Of a stretch of DNA of 64,000 nt, positions 56,135 to 64,000 are shown one piece after another. The position numbers were made by a program, and so were the translations under genes. A model generated the notes under the pieces. The model did no database searches. It saw nothing but the letters and a program-made list of their open reading frames with translations, and was not told the DNA's origin. Every line of letters starts with the position of its first letter. Within the stretch, counting starts at the first letter, position 1. This DNA is from an uncultured Anaeroplasma sp. (GTDB lineage Bacteria > Bacillota_I > Bacilli_A > Acholeplasmatales > Anaeroplasmataceae): positions 1 to 64,000 of the forward strand of contig CANQDJ010000003.1 of the NCBI GenBank assembly GCA_947592005.1. The letters are read 5' to 3'.

Positions 56135-56764
56135 ATGGAAGAGAAAGATGTTCGAAAAATAATTTCTCAAAATATATGTGGCTTGCGAAAAAGGGAAAAA
56201 ATGACGCAAGCGGATTTGGCAGAAAAATTGTATTATTCAGATAAGGCAATTTCGAAGTGGGAGAGAGGAGAATCTTTGCCTGATGCGGAAATGCTTTATC
56301 AGATTTCACAGTTATTTCATGTCGATATTCAATATTTATTTACCGAACATGAAGATATGGGTTTAACTTTGGACGAGCAAAGAAGAATGCAAAAGAAAGA
56401 AAACGGATATAGATGTTTGTTTGTTTTGTCTATCTTTATTATCATTTTTACACTTTGTTTGACGATATTGACCAGCTTTATGAAAGAGTTGGAAGTCAGT
56501 CGGTTGAAAATGTTGTTGTTTTTTATTCCGTTGTTACCGGCGGTGTTATTGACTATTAATTTGGTGTTTGGGAGAAAACGATTGAATTTGGTTTTTGCGT
56601 CTTTGATTATATGGACGCTTGCCGAAGCGTTTTATGTTTATTTTTATCGTTTTAATTTAATGTATATTTTCGCTGTGGCGATTGTTTTAGATGTTGCGAT
56701 TTTGGTATGGCCGAGATTCAATCAATTTTTGAAAAACAGAAATAATAAAAATAAAAAGAAATGA
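56135..56764 (+). CDS. HTH (Cro/CI type) regulator with membrane domain
   Basis: 209 residues. N-terminal HTH at about 8-62 (LRKREKMTQADLAEKLYYSDKAISKWERGESLPD), then a linker and four hydrophobic segments at about 90-200 ending in a basic tail (KNRNNKNKKK). Membrane-anchored XRE regulators of this plan are common in Bacillota; targets are usually neighbouring genes. AGGGAGG precedes ATG 56135. It lies directly upstream of the hydrogenase operon, which it might control (inference). A hairpin follows at 56796. Confidence 0.82.
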   Translation: MEEKDVRKIISQNICGLRKREKMTQADLAEKLYYSDKAISKWERGESLPDAEMLYQISQLFHVDIQYLFTEHEDMGLTLDEQRRMQKKENGYRCLFVLSIFIIIFTLCLTILTSFMKELEVSRLKMLLFFIPLLPAVLLTINLVFGRKRLNLVFASLIIWTLAEAFYVYFYRFNLMYIFAVAIVLDVAILVWPRFNQFLKNRNNKNKKK

Positions 56765-56773
56765 TGAATATTC

Positions 56774-56802
56774 TTGTAAAAAGAACCATTAAATTGTATA
56801 AT
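56774..56802 (+). promoter_or_regulatory. Putative promoter of the hydrogenase operon, overlapping an inverted repeat
   Basis: TTGTAA (56774-56779), 17-bp spacer, TATAAT (56797-56802). The TATAAT is part of the 10-bp arm GTATAATGAA of the hairpin at 56796-56827. Confidence 0.5.
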
Positions 56803-56838
56803 GAATGAGGGATTGCTTTCATTATACTTTTTTATTTT
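56796..56838 (+). terminator. Hairpin between the HTH gene and the hydrogenase operon
   Basis: GTATAATGAA (56796-56805) with TTCATTATAC (56818-56827), followed by TTTTTTTATTTT. It reads as an intrinsic terminator for the HTH gene, but the inverted repeat also covers a -10 box and could be an operator for the hydrogenase promoter. Confidence 0.6.
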
Positions 56839-56882
56839 AATAAAAAATCAGGCAATTTCTTAAAATTAAGGGGGCATTTATA

Positions 56883-57365
56883 ATGTTTTTAAGAAAAGAG
56901 GCTGTCAATCAAATCAAAGAGATTTGTTCGAGATATAAAAACGAACCATCTCCTTTAATGCTTGTGTTGGCAGACGTTCAAAATGAGTATGGATATATTC
57001 CATTGGAAGTTCAAGAAGTTATAAGCGGTGAACTCGGTATTCCCGTAAGTGATATTTACGGTGTTGTAACATTTTATAGTTTTTTCTCTTTAAAACCGAA
57101 GGGAAGATATGTTATAGGAGTTTGTATCGGAACGGCTTGTTATGTAAAAGGTGGCCAAAATGTGCTGGATAAGTTTAGCGAATTGTTGAAAATCAATATC
57201 GGTCAAACAACGGAAGACGGTTTATTTACTTTAGATGGTTTACGTTGTATTGGGGCTTGTGGTATCGCACCGGCTATATCTATTAATGGTAAGGTTTATC
57301 CTAAGGTTAAATTATCCGATGTCGGAAATATTATTGAAGAATATCGAAATAAGGAAATGGAGTAG
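56883..57365 (+). CDS. hydC: [FeFe] hydrogenase subunit HydC (NuoE-like, [2Fe-2S] thioredoxin fold)
   Basis: 160 residues. Four ligand Cys: CIGTACYVKGG (C-x4-C) and, about 40 residues on, CIGACGIAP (C-x3-C), the NuoE pattern. It is the small electron-carrying subunit of an NAD-linked hydrogenase; homologous to complex I NuoE, but the genes after it make a hydrogenase rather than complex I. AAGGGGGCATTTATA precedes ATG 56883. The next ORF starts 3 bases on, so it is the first gene of a hydC-hydB-hydA operon. Confidence 0.92.
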   Translation: MFLRKEAVNQIKEICSRYKNEPSPLMLVLADVQNEYGYIPLEVQEVISGELGIPVSDIYGVVTFYSFFSLKPKGRYVIGVCIGTACYVKGGQNVLDKFSELLKINIGQTTEDGLFTLDGLRCIGACGIAPAISINGKVYPKVKLSDVGNIIEEYRNKEME

Positions 57366-57368
57366 ACC

Positions 57369-59252
57369 ATGGGAACAAATAAATGTATGATTAAGAATGA
57401 AAAAGAATTGAATAAGAAAATAGAAGCCTGTACAGAGTCATTGACGAAAAAGTTCAATGGAGAAAACGGGAAACGTTCTATTACGATATGTGGTGGTACA
57501 GGTTGTTTGTCTTCCAATTCTCATGAAATATTGGAAGAATTTAAAAAACAGATTAAAGAATTGCATTTAGAGGATAAGGTCGATGTAAATATTGTTGGTT
57601 GTTTCGGTTTCTGTTCTCAAGGTCCGTTTGTTAAGATTTATCCGGAAGATACGTTGTATCATGCGGTAAAGGTTTCTGATGTAAAGCGGATTATCGAAGA
57701 GGATATCCAAAAGAATAAAATCGTGGAAGATTTATTGTATGTTGATCCGAATACCAATCAAAAATGTCAACGACAGGAAGATATTCCATTCTATCAAAAA
57801 CAAATGCGTATTGCGTTACATGGTTGTGGAAGAATCAATCCGGAGGATATCGAAGAGGCTTTTGGATATGATGCTTTTAAGGCTTTGCGTAAGGCTTTAT
57901 CTATGAAACCACAAGAGGTTGTCGATGAAATTTCAAAAAGCGGTCTTCGTGGTCGTGGAGGCGGTGGTTTCCCGACAGGTAAGAAATGGCAATTTGCGTT
58001 AAATCAACAAAATGATGTGAAGTATGTTGTTTGTAACGGTGATGAAGGCGATCCGGGAGCATTTATGGATCGTTCTATATTGGAAGGAAACCCGATAAGT
58101 GTTATTGAAGGTATGATGATTGCCGGATATGCCATTGGGGCTCAAAATGGATACTTTTATGTTCGTGCTGAGTATCCGGTAGCGGTAAATCGGTTAAGAG
58201 TGGCAATCCGTCAAGTGGAAGAAGCCGGTTTATTGGGTGAGCATATTTTGGGAACGGATTTCAGTTTTCATTTACATATTCGTTTGGGAGCCGGTGCTTT
58301 TGTATGTGGAGAAGAAACGGCGTTGTTAAATTCTATTGAAGGAAAACGAGGAATGCCAAGACCTCGTCCACCTTTCCCTGCCGTATCCGGTTTATGGGGA
58401 AAGCCGACGATTATCAATAATGTTGAAACGTTTGCCAATGTTCCGTATATTTTGCGTGTCGGTGCGGACGAGTTTGCCAAGATTGGTACGGAACGTTCCA
58501 AAGGAACTAAGGTTTTCGCTTTGGGTGGTAAAGTAAAGAATGTCGGTTTGGTAGAAGTACCTATGGGAACGACTTTAAGAGAATTGGTTTATGATATCGG
58601 TGGTGGAATTCCGAATAATAAAAAGTTTCAAGCAATTCAAACCGGTGGTCCGTCCGGTGGTTGTTTAACAATCAATGAGTTGGATACTCCTATTGATTAC
58701 GATAATTTGATTGCCAAAGGTTCTATGATGGGTAGTGGTGGTGCTATCGTTATGGACGAAGATAACTGTATGGTTGATGTTGCTAAATTCTATTTGGAAT
58801 TCATTTGTGATGAATCTTGCGGTAAATGTTCTCAATGTCGTATCGGAACAAAGCGGTTGTTGGAGATTTTGACTAAGATTACCAATGGTACGGCTACTTT
58901 AGAAGATATCGATCGGTTGGATAGTTTATCTCATTCTATTAAGGCAGGTAGTCTTTGTGGTTTGGGTCAAACGGCAGCCAATCCGATTTTATCGACGTTA
59001 TCTAAATTTAAAGAAGTGTATATGCGTCATATTATTGATAAAAAATGTGATGCAGGTGTATGTAAAGATTTGATTGAATATACAATCGATCCGAATAAAT
59101 GTAAAAAATGCTCTTTGTGTGCAAGAGGGTGTCCGGTTGATGCGATTCATGGTGTGGTTGGTAAAGAACCGTTTGTTATTGACCATGCAAAATGTATTAA
59201 ATGTGGTAGTTGTTACTCTGCTTGTAAATTTGGGGCAGTTCATAAAGGATAG
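57369..59252 (+). CDS. hydB: [FeFe] hydrogenase subunit HydB (NuoF-like, NAD/FMN subunit)
   Basis: 627 residues. An N-terminal thioredoxin-like [2Fe-2S] domain (ITICGGTGCLSSNS, NIVGCFGFC), the NADH/FMN domain (SGLRGRGGGGFPTGKKWQF, YVVCNGDEGDPGAFMDR, GAGAFVCGEETALLNSIEG), the [4Fe-4S] ligand block (CDESCGKCSQCRIGTKRL) and two C-terminal ferredoxin clusters (CKKCSLCARGCPVDAI; CIKCGSCYSACKF). This architecture is that of bifurcating-type HydB. It is expected to exchange electrons between NADH and reduced ferredoxin. GGAG precedes ATG 57369. Confidence 0.95.
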   Translation: MGTNKCMIKNEKELNKKIEACTESLTKKFNGENGKRSITICGGTGCLSSNSHEILEEFKKQIKELHLEDKVDVNIVGCFGFCSQGPFVKIYPEDTLYHAVKVSDVKRIIEEDIQKNKIVEDLLYVDPNTNQKCQRQEDIPFYQKQMRIALHGCGRINPEDIEEAFGYDAFKALRKALSMKPQEVVDEISKSGLRGRGGGGFPTGKKWQFALNQQNDVKYVVCNGDEGDPGAFMDRSILEGNPISVIEGMMIAGYAIGAQNGYFYVRAEYPVAVNRLRVAIRQVEEAGLLGEHILGTDFSFHLHIRLGAGAFVCGEETALLNSIEGKRGMPRPRPPFPAVSGLWGKPTIINNVETFANVPYILRVGADEFAKIGTERSKGTKVFALGGKVKNVGLVEVPMGTTLRELVYDIGGGIPNNKKFQAIQTGGPSGGCLTINELDTPIDYDNLIAKGSMMGSGGAIVMDEDNCMVDVAKFYLEFICDESCGKCSQCRIGTKRLLEILTKITNGTATLEDIDRLDSLSHSIKAGSLCGLGQTAANPILSTLSKFKEVYMRHIIDKKCDAGVCKDLIEYTIDPNKCKKCSLCARGCPVDAIHGVVGKEPFVIDHAKCIKCGSCYSACKFGAVHKG

Positions 59253-59267
59253 TAAGGAGAAATATAT

Positions 59268-61070
59268 ATGGCTAATGTAAATATTAAAATTGAAGGTCGT
59301 AGTTTTAAAGTAGATGATTCATTAACGATTTTACAGGCTGCAAGGGCTTGTGGCTATAATATTCCTTCTTTATGTTCATGGAAGAACGGAAGATGTTCTT
59401 TGGCTTCTTGCCGTGTATGTTTGGTAGCATTAAGAGGTCAAAATCGTTTAGTGCCGAGTTGTGCATATCCGGTTAGTGAAGGATTGGATATTTTAATCAA
59501 TGATCCTATGGCAATTGAAGCGAGAAGAACCAGTGTGGAATTGTTGTTATCCAATCACTCTATGAATTGTCAATCTTGTTCTAAAAACGGACAATGTGAA
59601 TTGTTGGAAGTTTCTCGAATCGTCGGGGCAAGACCTGATGTTTATGTAGGGGCAAAGACACCGACTACATACGACAATTTGGCACCGGGATTGATTCGGG
59701 ATACATCTAAATGTATTTTATGTGGAAGATGTGTGGAAACTTGTAAGGCAGAACAAGGATTGGGTATATTAGGTTTTGAAAAGAGAGGATTCGATACGAT
59801 TGTTAGTCCATCTGCCAATCGGTCTTTTGCGGAAGTCCCTTGTATTCAATGTGGTCAATGTGTAAATGTATGTCCTACGGGGGCTTTGATGGAACAAAGC
59901 GAAATTGATAAGTTGGATCAGGCGTTTGCGGAAGGAAAATATGTCATTGTTCAAACCGCTCCTGCCGTTCGTGCGGCGATCGGAGAAGAATTCGGTGAAA
60001 AGATAGGGACCAGTTGTACAGGAAAAATGGTTGCGGCATTGCATCGATTGGGATTCTATCGTGTATTCGATACGAATTTCGGTGCGGATTTAACCATTAT
60101 GGAAGAAGCAAACGAATGGATTAAACGATTATCTACCAAAGGAACATCTCCGATGATTACTTCTTGTAGTCCGGGTTGGGTTAACTTTATAGAATATTAT
60201 TATCCGAATTTAATCGGACATCTATCTAGTTGTAAATCCCCACATCAGATGCTTGGTGCTATTGTAAAATCATATTACGCTGAAAAACATAATATCGATC
60301 GTTCTAAGATTTGTGTGGTATCCATTATGCCTTGTATTGCGAAGAAGTATGAAAACAAACGTCCGGATAATGCGGTAGACGGGATTGCCGATGTCGATGT
60401 TGTATTGACGACTCGGGAACTTGCCAAATTGATTCGTCGTGCGGGTATTACTTGGAAGAAACTTCCGAATGAAGAATTCGATCATGATTTAATCGGAGAA
60501 TATACTGGTGCCGGTGTTATCTTCGGAGTTACCGGTGGTGTTATGGAAGCGGCAATTCGTACGGCATATCATATTTTAACAGGAGAAGAATTAGAACCGG
60601 TTGAATTTACTGCCGTTCGAGGTTTAAAAGGAATTAAAGATGCCGAATTGGAAATCAATCATCAAAAATATAAGATTTGTGTTGCCAGCGGAATGAAAAA
60701 TGCTAAAATATTGTTAGACCAAATTCAAGCCGGTGAATCTCCATATGATTTCATTGAAATTATGGGTTGTCCGGGTGGTTGTGTCAATGGTGGCGGTCAA
60801 CCGTTTGTTAAAGAATTATTCTTACCGAATGAAGAGGACGATATTTTACAAACTTATATTCAAAAACGGGCTCAAGTATTATATGATAAAGATAAGTTTA
60901 AGGCAGTAAGAAGATCACATTTGAATAAAGATATTATTACTTTATATAATGATTTCTTAGGAGAGCCTGGTTCTCCTCTTGCCCATAAACTTCTTCATAC
61001 AAAATACAATTCCAAACGAGAGAAATATCCGAATCCTCATGAGGAAGGATTTTACAATAAAAAGAAGTAA
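59268..61070 (+). CDS. hydA: [FeFe] hydrogenase catalytic subunit HydA (trimeric, NADH/ferredoxin type)
   Basis: 600 residues. [2Fe-2S] Cys at 36, 48, 51 and 65; His-Cys3 cluster with His97, Cys101, 104 and 110 (HSMNCQSCSKNGQC); two [4Fe-4S] clusters (CILCGRCVETCK; CIQCGQCVNVCP); then the H-cluster domain with L1 TSCSPGWVNFIE followed by SSCKSPHQM, L2 IMPCIAKKYE, and L3 MGCPGGCVNGGGQP. The TSCSPGW/SSCKSP pair is what I know of NAD-linked multimeric hydrogenases. Together with HydB/HydC it forms an electron-bifurcating (or confurcating) enzyme that makes or uses H2. Maturases HydE, F, G are not in the window. A terminator follows. Confidence 0.95.
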   Translation: MANVNIKIEGRSFKVDDSLTILQAARACGYNIPSLCSWKNGRCSLASCRVCLVALRGQNRLVPSCAYPVSEGLDILINDPMAIEARRTSVELLLSNHSMNCQSCSKNGQCELLEVSRIVGARPDVYVGAKTPTTYDNLAPGLIRDTSKCILCGRCVETCKAEQGLGILGFEKRGFDTIVSPSANRSFAEVPCIQCGQCVNVCPTGALMEQSEIDKLDQAFAEGKYVIVQTAPAVRAAIGEEFGEKIGTSCTGKMVAALHRLGFYRVFDTNFGADLTIMEEANEWIKRLSTKGTSPMITSCSPGWVNFIEYYYPNLIGHLSSCKSPHQMLGAIVKSYYAEKHNIDRSKICVVSIMPCIAKKYENKRPDNAVDGIADVDVVLTTRELAKLIRRAGITWKKLPNEEFDHDLIGEYTGAGVIFGVTGGVMEAAIRTAYHILTGEELEPVEFTAVRGLKGIKDAELEINHQKYKICVASGMKNAKILLDQIQAGESPYDFIEIMGCPGGCVNGGGQPFVKELFLPNEEDDILQTYIQKRAQVLYDKDKFKAVRRSHLNKDIITLYNDFLGEPGSPLAHKLLHTKYNSKREKYPNPHEEGFYNKKK

Positions 61071-61083
61071 TGAATAAATAAAA

Positions 61084-61117
61084 CCTCAATATTGCCAAAA
61101 AATATTGAGGTTTTTTA
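61084..61117 (+). terminator. Terminator of hydCBA
   Basis: CCTCAATATT (61084-61093) with AATATTGAGG (61101-61110), followed by TTTTTT. Confidence 0.85.
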
Positions 61118-61134
61118 TCTGTAAAAAAGAAAGA

Positions 61135-61163
61135 TTGCAATTATTTTTACTTCCTTGTATAAT
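61135..61163 (+). promoter_or_regulatory. SigA promoter of the second hydrogenase gene
   Basis: TTGCAA (61135-61140), 17-bp spacer, TATAAT (61158-61163). Confidence 0.65.
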
Positions 61164-61193
61164 AATATAAGTAGAGAAACAGGAGGATAGAGT

Positions 61194-62696
61194 ATGCTAG
61201 ATTCGTATGCATCATTAATAAAAATAAGACGACAAGTTTTTGAAGAAGTTGCCAGATTGGCTTATGAGGGAGGAGATTATTCCCGAATAGAAGAAATCCC
61301 TTATAAGATGTTAAAAGGAAAGGCAAAATACAGAGAATCTATATTTTTGGAAAGAGCGATTGTAGCGGAAAGACTTCGATTGGCAATCGGTTTGCCGGTT
61401 CGTAGTGCGGACGAACATGCTCCCATATCGAAAGGAATTGAAGACGCCATTCGAACCGATAGGTATTATGAACCACCTCTTGTAAATGTTATTGACTTTG
61501 CTTGTAATGCTTGTCCCGAAGATTCTTATTTCGTTACGGATAACTGTGTCGGTTGTTTGGCCAATCCTTGTGCCAATGTATGTCCGAAAGATGCGATTCG
61601 GATAGTGAATCGTCGTTCAATTATCGATCAAAGTAAATGTATTAAATGTGGTAGATGTTTAGATGTTTGTCCATATCAAGCGATTGTTCATCGGGAGCGT
61701 CCATGTGAAAAGGCTTGTGGTATGAACGCCATTGAATCCGATGAAAATGGAAGAGCCAAAATCAATTATGATAAATGTGTAAGTTGCGGAATGTGTATTG
61801 TAAATTGCCCATTTGGTGCGATTGCGGATAAATCACAATTATTTCAAGTAATTCAGGCAATCAAAAGCGATGTGGAAGTATATGCGATAATGGCACCGGC
61901 ATTTATCGGACAATTTGGACCGAAAGTGAATTTGAAAACAATCGATGACGCAATGAGTAAGTTGGGATTCGATGGTGTGTTTGAAGTCTCTATCGGTGCG
62001 GATTTATGTACGATTCAAGAAGCACAGGATTTTTTGAAAGAAGTTCCGGATAAGTTAAAGTTTATGGGTACTTCTTGTTGTCCAAGTTGGTCTGTTATGG
62101 CAAAGACGGAGTTTCCGGAATTTAAAGATAATATTTCAATGGCTTTGACTCCGATGGTTTTAACGGCTCGATTGGTAAAGAAAAAATATCCGAATTGTAA
62201 AGTGGTTTTTATAGGACCATGTTCTGCCAAGAAGTTGGAGGCAACTAGAAAAAGTGTACGAAGCGATGTCGATTTTGTTTTAACTTTTGAAGAATTAATG
62301 GGAATGTTCGTTGCGAAAAAGGTAGATTTTAATACGTTGGTAGAAAAACCTTTGAAAAACGAAACGACGGCGGACGGTCGTGGTTTTGCCGTATCGGGTG
62401 GAGTTGCCCAAGCGGTAGTAAATGCGATTAAGCGGTTGGAACCAAATCGAGAGATAAAAATTGAATCTGCCAAAGGATTACATAATTGTAAGAAAATGTT
62501 GGAGATGGCCAAGACAGGGAAATACGATGGATATTTATTAGAAGGTATGGCTTGTCCTATGGGTTGTGTCAGCGGTGCAGGAACGATTGCTACAGCGAAT
62601 AAAACCAAAGCGATGGTTGAAGTTTCAAAGAGAGAAACGCCTTTGAAGAATTCATTGGATTCCAAGTTTTTGGAGAAGTTATCTACATTAGATTAA
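61194..62696 (+). CDS. Monomeric [FeFe] hydrogenase (group B type)
   Basis: 500 residues. N-terminal region of about 110 residues (LERAIVAERLRLAIGLPV) typical of this type, then ferredoxin-like clusters: CVGCLANPCANVCP, CIKCGRCLDVCP, and CVSCGMCIVNCP. H-cluster motifs L1 GTSCCPSWSVMAK, L2 GPCSAKKLEA, L3 GMACPMGCVSGAG. L2 starts with GPC rather than MPC, as in group B [FeFe] hydrogenases, which are ferredoxin-linked and less characterised. AGGAGG precedes ATG 61194 and the gene has its own promoter and terminator, so it is regulated apart from hydCBA. Confidence 0.88.
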   Translation: MLDSYASLIKIRRQVFEEVARLAYEGGDYSRIEEIPYKMLKGKAKYRESIFLERAIVAERLRLAIGLPVRSADEHAPISKGIEDAIRTDRYYEPPLVNVIDFACNACPEDSYFVTDNCVGCLANPCANVCPKDAIRIVNRRSIIDQSKCIKCGRCLDVCPYQAIVHRERPCEKACGMNAIESDENGRAKINYDKCVSCGMCIVNCPFGAIADKSQLFQVIQAIKSDVEVYAIMAPAFIGQFGPKVNLKTIDDAMSKLGFDGVFEVSIGADLCTIQEAQDFLKEVPDKLKFMGTSCCPSWSVMAKTEFPEFKDNISMALTPMVLTARLVKKKYPNCKVVFIGPCSAKKLEATRKSVRSDVDFVLTFEELMGMFVAKKVDFNTLVEKPLKNETTADGRGFAVSGGVAQAVVNAIKRLEPNREIKIESAKGLHNCKKMLEMAKTGKYDGYLLEGMACPMGCVSGAGTIATANKTKAMVEVSKRETPLKNSLDSKFLEKLSTLD

Positions 62697-62703
62697 TAAA
62701 AAT

Positions 62704-62730
62704 ATAAGGCATTTGATGCCTTATTTTTTT
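62704..62730 (+). terminator. Terminator of the monomeric hydrogenase
   Basis: ATAAGGCA (62704-62711) with TGCCTTAT (62717-62724), followed by TTTTTT. Confidence 0.8.
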
Positions 62731-62739
62731 GGGGATAGT

Positions 62740-63195
62740 ATGATATATAGTTTAAATTACGAAAGTCCAATCGGTATTTTGTTTATAGAAAGTGAAGATA
62801 ATAAAGTTATCGGAATAAAATACCATATGAAAAAAGAAAAAGAATATCCGAATGATTTTGTTTTTAAAGTGAAAAAGGAACTAGAAGAATATTTTAATGG
62901 TAAATTAACTGTTTTTTCTTTTGAAATAAACCCAAAAGGAACAATATTTCAACAAAAAGTATGGAAAACATTAAAAACTATTCCTTACGGAGAAACAAAA
63001 TCGTATAAAGAGATTGCCGAATATATCGGTAATCCCAACGCATATCGAGCGGTGGGAAATGCCTGTCATAAGAATCCGATTCTTATTGCCATTCCCTGCC
63101 ATAGAGTTCTCGGCTCCAATCGATCTTTAACGGGATTCGCTTTGGGGTTGTCGGTTAAACAACAATTATTGGCTTTGGAACAGAAGAAATTTTAA
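62740..63195 (+). CDS. ogt: Methylated-DNA--protein-cysteine methyltransferase (Ogt/MGMT)
   Basis: About 151 residues. Suicide repair of O6-methylguanine: the acceptor Cys is in IAIPCHRVLGSNRSLTGFA (PCHRV), with the DNA-binding helix VWKTLKTIPYGETKSYKEIAEYIGNPNAYRAVGNACHKNP. ATG 62740 follows GGGGATA; a longer in-frame start (62713) lies inside the upstream terminator. Single gene. Confidence 0.94.
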   Translation: MIYSLNYESPIGILFIESEDNKVIGIKYHMKKEKEYPNDFVFKVKKELEEYFNGKLTVFSFEINPKGTIFQQKVWKTLKTIPYGETKSYKEIAEYIGNPNAYRAVGNACHKNPILIAIPCHRVLGSNRSLTGFALGLSVKQQLLALEQKKF

Positions 63196-63249
63196 TATTG
63201 GAAAGAGATTAAAAGGTATGATATACTTAAATAAATGGAGGATAGAAAA

Positions 63250-64000
63250 ATGATACGAGTTGGAATATGCGGTTATGGAAATTTGGGAAAAGGAGTTGAA
63301 TCGGCGATTCAACAAAATGAAGATATGGAATTGGTTGGTATTTTTACAAGAAGAAATCCGAAAGAGATTCAACCTAAGACGAAAAAAGGTATAGTTTATA
63401 AAATAGAAGAAATGAAAAAATTTAAAGATCAAATCGATGTGATGATTTTATGTGGCGGTAGTGCGACGGATTTGCCTTGGCAAACTCCAGAAATCGTTAA
63501 AGATTTTAACGTGGTGGATTCTTTTGATACACACGCAAAGGTTGCCGAACATTTTTTAAAGGTAGATAAGAATGCGGTAGAGTCCCGCAAGATTGCGATT
63601 ATATCTACCGGCTGGGATCCGGGAATGTTTTCTTTGAATCGGGCGATGATGGAAGCCATTTTACCGAATGGCAAAGTATATACCTTTTGGGGAAAAGGGG
63701 TCAGTCAAGGACATAGTGATGCTATTCGCAGAATAAAAGGCGTTGTGGACGCAAGACAATATACTATACCGGTAGAAGAGGCTCTAGAAAAGGTTCGAAA
63801 CGGAGAAAATCCGGAATTGACAACTCGCCAAAAACATATTAGAGAGTGCTTCGTGGTGGCAGAAAATAAAAGCGAGGAACAACGGATTGAAAAAGAAATC
63901 AAAGAAATGCCGAATTATTTTGCCGATTATGATACGACGGTTCATTTTGTAAGTTTAGAAGAATTACATCAAAATCATAGCGGTATTCCTCATGGAGGCT
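63250..64000 (+). CDS. ddh: meso-Diaminopimelate D-dehydrogenase (3' end cut by window)
   Basis: Makes meso-DAP directly from tetrahydrodipicolinate with NADPH and ammonia, for lysine and peptidoglycan. The first 250 residues of about 325 are present. Start MIRVGICGYGNLGKGVE (Rossmann), then VGIFTRRNP, CGGSATDLPWQTPE, DSFDTHAKVAEHF, STGWDPGMFSLNRAMMEAILP and FWGKGVSQGHSDAIRRIKGVVDARQYT, all Ddh hallmarks. ATGGAGGATAG precedes ATG 63250. The frame is open to the window edge. Confidence 0.94.
   Translation, partial: MIRVGICGYGNLGKGVESAIQQNEDMELVGIFTRRNPKEIQPKTKKGIVYKIEEMKKFKDQIDVMILCGGSATDLPWQTPEIVKDFNVVDSFDTHAKVAEHFLKVDKNAVESRKIAIISTGWDPGMFSLNRAMMEAILPNGKVYTFWGKGVSQGHSDAIRRIKGVVDARQYTIPVEEALEKVRNGENPELTTRQKHIRECFVVAENKSEEQRIEKEIKEMPNYFADYDTTVHFVSLEELHQNHSGIPHGG

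Noticed and set aside
56883-61070. Respiratory complex I (nuoE, nuoF, nuoG)
   Set aside because: The third gene carries the H-cluster motifs L1, L2 and L3 and there are no membrane nuo genes, so it is a hydrogenase.
62015-62665. A 216-residue open frame antisense to the monomeric hydrogenase
   Set aside because: The real gene on the plus strand has clear H-cluster motifs; the antisense frame matches no family and has no start context.

Overview
The window reads as a chromosomal segment of an AT-rich, anaerobic, fermentative member of the Bacilli (low-GC Bacillota). Support comes from the DnaB/DnaI-type primosome genes, two T-box leaders, Shine-Dalgarno sites of the AGGAGG type, and gene order shared with Bacillus (ruvB-queA-tgt; polA-fpg-coaE-dnaB-dnaI-thrS; rqcH next to gmk-rpoZ). 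TGA is used as a stop (for example at 6254-6256 and 11196-11198), so it is not a TGA=Trp mollicute. The partial diaminopimelate dehydrogenase at the right edge points to meso-DAP peptidoglycan. A CotZ-like gene hints at sporulation or a relic of it. My best guess is an uncultured gut lineage near the mollicute-related or Erysipelotrichia branches, but nothing in the window fixes the genus.

Layout. 1-3.6 kb: ruvB (partial), queA, a peptidyl-prolyl isomerase and tgt, translationally coupled. 3.6-4.8 kb: CotZ-like coat gene on the minus strand, then a membrane-anchored EIIB-like protein without its phosphorylatable Cys, and HPr. 4.9-9.7 kb: a tight run of pepV-like dipeptidase, trmB, S51 peptidase, prephenate dehydratase and pyrimidine nucleoside phosphorylase. 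9.9-12.8 kb: acyltransferase, MarR regulator, phosphodiesterase, and T-box-controlled trpS (minus). 13.2-22.3 kb: an oligopeptide ABC transporter operon of the pneumococcal Ami type (oppA, oppB, oppC, oppD, oppF) followed by a divergent ApbE-like protein and a small membrane protein. The OppA is circularly permuted relative to normal OppA/AmiA, and OppD carries a roughly 240-residue insertion. 22.4-30 kb: CYTH protein, nadK, clpP, gap, ung, a LysM protein, adhE, yhbY. 30-39.5 kb: TIGR04076 protein, polA, nitroreductase, fpg, coaE, an unknown gene, dnaB, dnaI and T-box-controlled thrS. 39.5-56 kb: ABC-F, LysR and antiporter, short RecQ, DUF6512, hslO, a putative structured RNA, HAD phosphatase, acyl-ACP thioesterase, M18 aminopeptidase, lone HPt, methyltransferase, rqcH, YbjN-like, gmk, rpoZ, CmpB-like membrane protein, uvrC, and an HTH-membrane regulator. 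56.8-62.7 kb: a three-gene NAD-linked [FeFe] hydrogenase followed by a separate monomeric [FeFe] hydrogenase. 62.7-64 kb: ogt and partial ddh.

How it fits together. Peptide import (Opp/Ami) and several peptidases (PepV-like, S51, M18) suggest reliance on peptides as a nitrogen and amino-acid source. Gap and AdhE with the HydABC-type hydrogenase suggest sugar fermentation with ethanol and H2 as electron sinks; a CcpA-like palindrome lies upstream of adhE. No CRISPR array, insertion sequence, phage, rRNA or tRNA gene was seen. The most unusual items are the permuted OppA, the OppD insertion, the orphan structured RNA near 46.26-46.45 kb and the Cys-less EIIB-like/HPr pair.
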